Shown piece after piece: positions 3,972 through 6,791 of a stretch of DNA of 6,791 nucleotides. How positions within the stretch are numbered: the first letter of the stretch is position 1; each line of letters opens with the position of its first letter. Source of the DNA: Candidatus Brocadiaceae bacterium (GTDB lineage: Bacteria; Planctomycetota; MHYJ01; JACQXL01; CAKKQI01); the NCBI GenBank assembly GCA_919901895.1, contig CAKKQI010000073.1, positions 1 through 6,791 of the forward strand. The letters are read 5' to 3'. The notes under the pieces are model-generated. The model worked only from the letters and a program-made list of their open reading frames with translations, did no database searches and had not been told where the DNA came from. The translations under genes were made by a program, and so were the position numbers.

Positions 3972-5144
3972 ATGAAAAACATAGGGTGTTTAGTTTTAAT
4001 CATCATCGGCTGGTCGTTTGACCCAGTCGGACTTTTCGCTCAGGCGAGCCACCAGGCGAGTCCCGATTACCTCGGGTTGAGCTACGGGGGCATCAATAGT
4101 GAGTCCTTACCCGTTAGCGAAATCCCGACCTTTCGGGGCGTGGGCGGACAGCCCGTAAAAATCGGCCGCGGGGAATTGACCATCAGCGCCTATTCACACC
4201 TGCGTTATACTTATACCAGAGATGAAGAACGCGGCACCGGCACCAACCCCATCTTTTCACCCTCAGCCACGCCGGACAGTTTTGACCTGGAACGGCTACG
4301 CTTAATTTTTTACGGTGATATTCTCGGTGATTTAACCTACCGTTTTGAATACGACCTGAGTCAAACAGAGCTGAAAGATGCTTTTTTCAAAATACCGCGA
4401 CTGCCTTTTTATGACGGCAGTCTGACCTTAGGCCAGTTTAAAATTCCTCTTTCTAACGCCGGGTTATTATTAGAAACACCGCTTCAGGAAACGATTCAGG
4501 GACCACTGATTTATGAAAGAGGTCTCAATACCATCAGCGACCGCGAAACCGGATTGCTGTGGGAAGGCGATATGTTACGGGGTGATGTTCATTACGGCAT
4601 CGGAATTTTTAACGGGAACGGGATTAATAAATCAGATGATAATGATGACAAGGACCTGTTATTTTATTTTAAAGTGGCGCCCTGGAAACAGGAAGAGTTT
4701 TCTAAATTTAAACCGCTGGAATTTGCCGCGGCTTTTATGAAAGGATCGGTAGCCGAGGCCGGTATCGGTTCGGACCCGCGGGAACGTTATACCTTTTCTG
4801 CTAAATACCTGATTGAAGAAATCACAATCTCTTCTGAATATATTTATCAAATACGGGATGCGGACGGTCCGAATAATGTTATTACCAAAAACTGGTATCT
4901 TCAATTCGGCCGGGATTTTAACATTAACTTCCTTAAAAAAAGACAGCCCATCCGGGCGCTTCTGCGTTTTGAAGGATATGAACCGGATAGTACAGTAGAT
5001 GATAATGAAATTAAAGTCTTGATGCTGGGCGGTAATTGGACTATTAATCCCTACACCCGCCTGATGTTAAATTATGTTGCGTATGACGAAGTGCGTGAAT
5101 TAGACAACGATGAAACTCTTTTGCAGATAGAATTCAAATTCTAA
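3972..5144 (+). CDS. Outer-membrane porin of the OprO/OprP (phosphate-selective porin) family
   Basis: 390 residues. The N-terminus is a signal peptide (MKNIGCLVLIIIGWSF...LFA, likely cut after Ala23). The rest shows alternating beta-strand patterns, with ISAYSHLRYTYT, FDLERLRLIFYGDILGDLTYRFEYDLS, DAFFKIPRLPFYDGSLTLGQFKIPLS and LMLGGNWTINPYTRLMLNYVAYD. Such strands and the GQFKxPxS segment are typical of the OprO/OprP family of trimeric anion channels. It ends in phenylalanine (LLQIEFKF), the usual signal for beta-barrel assembly. Phosphate selectivity cannot be read from the sequence; many relatives pass other anions or organic solutes. Residues 30-56 come from an inverted palindromic element, placing a repeat-coded peptide at the start of the mature protein. 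It is monocistronic by context: serS upstream is separated by 352 bp and glgC is convergent. No Shine-Dalgarno sequence is seen. Confidence 0.82.
   Translation: MKNIGCLVLIIIGWSFDPVGLFAQASHQASPDYLGLSYGGINSESLPVSEIPTFRGVGGQPVKIGRGELTISAYSHLRYTYTRDEERGTGTNPIFSPSATPDSFDLERLRLIFYGDILGDLTYRFEYDLSQTELKDAFFKIPRLPFYDGSLTLGQFKIPLSNAGLLLETPLQETIQGPLIYERGLNTISDRETGLLWEGDMLRGDVHYGIGIFNGNGINKSDDNDDKDLLFYFKVAPWKQEEFSKFKPLEFAAAFMKGSVAEAGIGSDPRERYTFSAKYLIEEITISSEYIYQIRDADGPNNVITKNWYLQFGRDFNINFLKKRQPIRALLRFEGYEPDSTVDDNEIKVLMLGGNWTINPYTRLMLNYVAYDEVRELDNDETLLQIEFKF
4061..4138 (-). repeat. Palindromic element, copy 4 (inverted, in frame in the porin gene)
   Basis: Read on the minus strand, 4137 down to 4076 matches the 63-bp unit with one base missing: head CCCGAAAGGTCGGG, loop containing GACTCACTATT, end CTCAAC. 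An extra palindrome (TCCCGA-TTACC-TCGGG, 4061-4076) adjoins the tail, so the whole spans 78 bp, again a multiple of three. The inner stem here is ACGGG (4084-4088) with CCCGT (4110-4114), with G and C swapped relative to the serS copies, so pairing is kept. The porin frame reads through the reverse complement as SPDYLGLSYGGINSESLPV followed by SEIPTFRG. A direct repeat CAGGCGAG (4041-4048, 4053-4060) sits just before it. Confidence 0.85.
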
Positions 5145-5206
5145 CCGAAAGGTCGGCATTTCGCTTATCCATAAGGACTCACTATTTAATGATGGGATCG
5201 CTCAAA
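5144..5206 (+). repeat. 63-bp palindromic element, copy 3 (3' end of the porin gene)
   Basis: Starts on the last base of the porin stop codon and matches the serS copies over 63 bp: head CCGAAAGGTCGG, TTTCGCTTATCC, the loop containing GACTCACTATTTAATGATGGGAT, and end CTCAAA. The inner stem pairs ATCC (5167-5170) with GGAT (5195-5198). Unlike the serS pair it lies outside coding sequence, in the spacer shared by the convergent porin and glgC genes. Confidence 0.85.
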
Positions 5207-5225
5207 ACGTCCGACCTTTATTTTT
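5148..5225 (+). terminator. Probable porin terminator built from the palindromic element
   Basis: AAAGGTCGG (5148-5156, element head) is perfectly complementary to CCGACCTTT (5211-5219), which is followed by ATTTTTAT. A 9-bp GC-containing stem with a U-rich tail in the porin direction suits intrinsic termination. The loop is long (54 bases) but contains the element's own second hairpin. The U-run overlaps the glgC stop codon on the other strand; in the glgC direction no U-run follows. Confidence 0.5.
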
Positions 5226-6480
5226 ATAAAATTTCCCCTTTGGAGATGACCACCAAGCCGGAAGGGGTGACGGTGAACCGCTTGCAGTCTTCGGTTAAGT
5301 TATAACCTATTTCCATTCCTTCAGGTATTTTTACGTCTTTATCAATGATGGCGTTTTTTATTTTGGCGCCTTGGCCGACCTGCACTCCTTCAAAAAGAAT
5401 TGATTGGGAAATATCGGCATAACTGTTTACCCGGACGTTAGGGGAAAGGATGCTATTTTGCACCCGGCCGCCGCTGATAATACAACCCTGGCAAATGAGT
5501 GAATCAAGGGCCGTGCCCAGCCGCCCCCCCGCTTCTTCCTGGGCGAAGATAAATTTAGGCGGCGGGGCCTGGACCTGGTAAGCGCGGATCGGCCACTCGG
5601 TATCATACAGGTTAAAAACCGGACTGACTGAAACTAAATCCATATTGGCTTGGTAATAAGCATCAATCGTGCCGACATCACGCCAGTATTTTGGCTGATG
5701 AGTTTGTTCGTCAATAAATTTGAAAGCCAGGGTTTCATATTTATGATGATGGACCACATTGGGAAGGATATCGTGTCCGAAATCATGCGTGCTGTCGGCG
5801 ATTTTATCATCAGCCGTGACCGCTTCATAAAGCACAGCGGTATTAAAGATATAAATTCCCATTGAGGCCAGATAGGTATCAGGCGGCTCGTCCGGATGAG
5901 CATTAAAAGAGGTCGGCAGAAGATTTAACTGGTTTTTGGGTTTTTCGCGGAAATCTATTAAATGATTTTTGGAATCAACCGCCACAATGCCATAAAGATG
6001 CGCCTCATTTTTCGGAACCGGAACCACTCCCACAGTTATTGATGATTTGTGATCAATGTGATATTTTAACATTTCCAGGTAATTCATTTTATAAATATGG
6101 TCGCCGGCCAGAATAATGACGTAATCAGGATGTTCTTTTTCAATGGAATAAAGGTTCTGATAAACCGCATCCGCGGTGCCGAGGTACCAGCTGTTTTTAA
6201 CGCGCTGCTGAGGCGGGATTGGTTCAATATATTCTCCCATAGACGAGGAAAGAAAACTCCATCCGTCGCGCAGGTGGCGGTTGAGAGAAACGCATTTATA
6301 TTGGACCAGAACAATGATTTTACGCAAATGGGAGTTGATGGCGTTACTGAGAGTAAAATCAATAATGCGGTAAATTCCACCGAAAGGAACCGCCGGTTTG
6401 GTCCGGTCCCTGGTTAACGGGTCTAATCGTTCGCCTTTGCCGCCGGCTAAAATAATGGTTAATATCTTTTTGGTATACAT
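5224..6480 (-). CDS. glgC: Glucose-1-phosphate adenylyltransferase (ADP-glucose pyrophosphorylase)
   Basis: 418 residues, close to the 431 of E. coli GlgC. It catalyses ATP + glucose 1-phosphate to ADP-glucose + PPi, the committed, allosterically controlled step of bacterial glycogen synthesis, in the cytoplasm. The nucleotidyltransferase domain carries LAGGKGERLDPLT (11-23), TKPAVPFGG (27-35), WYLGTADAVYQN (98-109), LAGDHIYK (124-131, metal-binding Asp126), FREKP (177-181, glucose-1-phosphate Lys180) and YWRDVGT (265-271). A left-handed beta-helix follows from about 325 (CIISGGRVQNSILSPNVRVNS; IPEGMEIG). All expected active-site residues are present. ATG at 6478-6480 fits the family start. 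No Shine-Dalgarno sequence is seen; an 11-bp hairpin ends nine bases upstream. No glgA or glgB is adjacent; lon lies upstream on the same strand, 169 bp away, and the porin gene is convergent. Confidence 0.97.
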   Translation of the reverse strand: MYTKKILTIILAGGKGERLDPLTRDRTKPAVPFGGIYRIIDFTLSNAINSHLRKIIVLVQYKCVSLNRHLRDGWSFLSSSMGEYIEPIPPQQRVKNSWYLGTADAVYQNLYSIEKEHPDYVIILAGDHIYKMNYLEMLKYHIDHKSSITVGVVPVPKNEAHLYGIVAVDSKNHLIDFREKPKNQLNLLPTSFNAHPDEPPDTYLASMGIYIFNTAVLYEAVTADDKIADSTHDFGHDILPNVVHHHKYETLAFKFIDEQTHQPKYWRDVGTIDAYYQANMDLVSVSPVFNLYDTEWPIRAYQVQAPPPKFIFAQEEAGGRLGTALDSLICQGCIISGGRVQNSILSPNVRVNSYADISQSILFEGVQVGQGAKIKNAIIDKDVKIPEGMEIGYNLTEDCKRFTVTPSGLVVISKGEIL

Positions 6481-6489
6481 TGGTAAATT

Positions 6490-6516
6490 GAGATTGTTGA
6501 AAAAGTCAACAATCTC
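6490..6516 (-). promoter_or_regulatory. Perfect 11-bp hairpin immediately upstream of glgC
   Basis: GAGATTGTTGA (6490-6500) and TCAACAATCTC (6506-6516) pair perfectly around five bases. In the glgC transcript this hairpin ends nine bases before the ATG, where a ribosome-binding site would normally be. It may influence translation start, or it may be another dispersed palindrome: a diverged half (GAGACTGTTGA on the minus strand) occurs near 6617-6628. There is no U-run after it in the glgC direction, so it is not an obvious lon terminator. Confidence 0.45.
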
Positions 6517-6628
6517 ACCCTGAACGAAGTGAAGGGTCTTATAACAACACCCGTATGGGTAGATTTAGATCCTTTGTTTCGCTCAGGATGAGCCTGTTAT
6601 CCCGCCTTGGCGGGATTTCAACAGTCTC
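6517..6628 (-). repeat. Mosaic of dispersed mini-repeats between lon and glgC
   Basis: From right to left on the minus strand this holds GAGACTGTTGAAAT; a near-perfect palindrome ATCCCGCC-NN-GGCGGGAT (6599-6616, 8-bp stem); CATCCTGAGCGAAACAAAGG, a relative of the repeat at 412-449; a small ACCC-GTAT-GGGT hairpin (6549-6560); and ACCCTTCACTTCGTTCAGGGT (about 6517-6537). Each belongs to a type of short repeat common in environmental bacterial genomes, and together they fill nearly the whole spacer. No clear promoter or lon terminator was identified in between. Confidence 0.5.
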
Positions 6629-6649
6629 AAATTTTTCGCCTAAATTGAT

Positions 6650-6791
6650 TTACTTCAGGGCTGTTTTCAACGCCTGCTCAATATTTTCCACGAAGATAAA
6701 CTGCATCCCTTTAATGATGCGGGGCGGGATTTCCTTCAAATCATTTTTGTTTTTTTCGGGAAGGATGACTGTTTTAATACCGGCGCGGCGG
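6650..6791 (-). CDS. lon: ATP-dependent protease Lon, C-terminal 46 residues (cut by window edge)
   Basis: The minus strand enters the window in frame as RRAGIKTVILPEKNKNDL, continues with EIPPRIIKGMQFIFVENIEQALKTALK and stops at TAA (6650-6652). The GIKTVILP segment, the E-I-P and the FIFVENI...VL/AL ending are the hallmark of the last part of the Lon proteolytic domain, just after the catalytic Ser/Lys dyad, which lies outside the window. Lon is a cytoplasmic hexameric AAA+ serine protease that removes damaged and regulatory proteins. It is followed by glgC on the same strand after 169 repeat-rich bases, so joint transcription is possible but not shown. Confidence 0.93.
   Translation of the reverse strand, partial: RRAGIKTVILPEKNKNDLKEIPPRIIKGMQFIFVENIEQALKTALK

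Noticed and set aside
6378..6393. Possible further head of the palindromic element (CCGAAAGG) in glgC
   Set aside because: Only eight bases match; they encode the conserved PFGG segment and lack the partner arm and loop.
6097..6417. 106-codon plus-strand open frame
   Set aside because: Lies wholly antisense to the well-conserved glgC coding region; its openness reflects glgC codon use.

Overview
The window looks like a piece of chromosome from an uncultivated diderm (outer-membrane) bacterium. It encodes a signal-peptide-bearing beta-barrel porin ending in an aromatic residue, an L,D-transpeptidase, an FtsQ-like division protein, seryl-tRNA synthetase, ADP-glucose pyrophosphorylase and the C-terminus of Lon. 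The style of the FtsQ-like protein (LPxxxGEY... LPVIxGV...PPPxG), the lack of Shine-Dalgarno sequences at all five complete genes, and intergenic DNA packed with short palindromic repeats make me lean to the Planctomycetota/Omnitrophota (PVC) neighbourhood. This is inference only.

Layout: 1-96 is the last 31 codons of a plus-strand gene, probably an RND-type transporter. 97-484 is non-coding, with inverted repeats and a dispersed hairpin repeat. 485-1180 (minus) is a YkuD-fold L,D-transpeptidase-like protein, and just upstream of it, 1215-2153 (minus), is an FtsQ-like POTRA protein; the two form a likely cell-envelope operon. A 68-bp divergent spacer leads to serS (2222-3619, plus). 3620-3971 holds a probable terminator and a dense palindrome cluster. 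3972-5144 (plus) is an OprO/OprP-type porin, convergent with glgC (5224-6480, minus). 6481-6649 is another repeat-filled spacer, and 6650-6791 (minus) is the end of lon.

The most striking content is a 63-bp palindromic element, an exact multiple of three, present four times. Two tandem copies lie in frame inside serS and add 42 residues within class II motif 1. One inverted copy lies in frame just behind the porin signal peptide. One copy starts on the last base of the porin stop codon and appears to supply a terminator stem. All copies share a head hairpin (CCCGA / TCGGG) and a second hairpin whose stem sequence changes while pairing is kept, around a conserved loop containing GACTCACTATT. 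A different palindromic repeat with the same CCCGA/TCGGG stem sits in frame in the FtsQ-like gene. This resembles in principle the protein-coding palindromic elements of Rickettsia (RPE), but I do not recognise the sequence as one of them.

The genes are mostly unrelated housekeeping and envelope functions: division and cell-wall crosslinking (ftsQ-like plus L,D-transpeptidase), translation (serS), outer-membrane uptake (porin), glycogen synthesis (glgC) and protein quality control (lon). No defence system, CRISPR array, tRNA or transposase gene is visible.
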